In this document: one piece after another, positions 63,992-64,000 of the stretch
How the letters are laid out: every line of letters starts with the position of its first letter
Position numbering within the stretch: position 1 is the first letter of the stretch
DNA from: Sulfitobacter sp. JL08
GTDB taxonomy: Bacteria; Pseudomonadota; Alphaproteobacteria; Rhodobacterales; Rhodobacteraceae
Reading direction: 5' to 3'
NCBI RefSeq assembly: GCF_003352045.1
Contig: NZ_CP025815.1
Span: 2,356,001 to 2,420,000, forward strand
DNA length: 64,000 bases
Program-made: the position numbers and the translations under genes
Notes under the pieces: generated by a model
What the model saw: only the letters and a program-made list of their open reading frames with translations
Told to the model about the DNA's origin: nothing
Databases searched by the model: none

Positions 63992-64000
63992 GGGCGGGAG

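Noticed and set aside
1-64000. tRNA or rRNA genes
   Set aside because: I looked for cloverleaf ends and conserved rRNA segments by eye and saw none; a covariance-model search would be decisive.

Overview
The window looks like an accessory, rearranged stretch of an alphaproteobacterial genome, most likely a Roseobacter-group member of the Rhodobacterales, on a chromosomal island or large plasmid. The basis is the gene families (phosphonate ABC transport with an iron alcohol dehydrogenase, TRAP transporters, many LysR regulators, MarC, LrgAB, RepB-type ParB proteins), the moderate to high GC content, and the short dispersed intergenic repeats. No tRNA, rRNA or CRISPR array is visible.

Layout. 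1-1254: the 5' part of an exopolysaccharide chain-length/export gene running off the left edge. 1618-9305: broken genes separated by IS6-family copies (a ParB-methyltransferase remnant, an esterase remnant, a frameshifted conserved gene, an integrase cut before its active-site tyrosine, a MITE-like IS6 derivative), with intact lrgAB and a lipoprotein L,D-transpeptidase between them. 9466-12143: a cyclase-family hydrolase, an AhpD-like protein and a PLP aminotransferase. 12210-16725: a wrecked defence-like locus. Two fragments of a large sacsin-like protein flank an IS21 element, a C5-methyltransferase stub follows, and IS6 pieces surround them.

16844-21426 is a phosphonate import operon (phnD, phnC, two phnE) headed by a phosphonate-type iron alcohol dehydrogenase, with a divergent LysR regulator. 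22560-28701 combines a LuxR-type regulator, a cysteine-desulfurase-like PLP enzyme, a complete polar amino-acid ABC importer and an inositol-monophosphatase-like enzyme, probably one catabolic unit of unknown substrate. 28838-38948 holds an outer-membrane channel-like protein, AraC plus a GC-rich amidohydrolase, a class A beta-lactamase relative, MarC, a DUF4242 protein and two LysR regulators. 38963-43147 is a TRAP importer bracketed by IS6 sequences. 43222-46400 holds glycan-type gene remnants, a 444-residue protein of unknown function and an IS200 element. 46552-49811 carries two MscS-like channels.

50004-54625 is the most interesting part: a small HTH-like gene, a large serine recombinase and two overlapping ParB/RepB-like genes, preceded by a perfect palindrome and a spaced CAGGGAA repeat array. 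I read it as a self-contained recombination/partition module. Just downstream is a 1704-residue protein with exonuclease-like, RecQ and UvrD parts, then a helicase fragment, a secreted nuclease and two divergent class III nucleotide cyclases.

At least eight IS6-derived loci lie in 41 kb. The intact copies lack visible target duplications and join unrelated gene fragments, so recombination between IS copies probably assembled much of the left two thirds. All names rest on reading motifs by eye; no database search was run.
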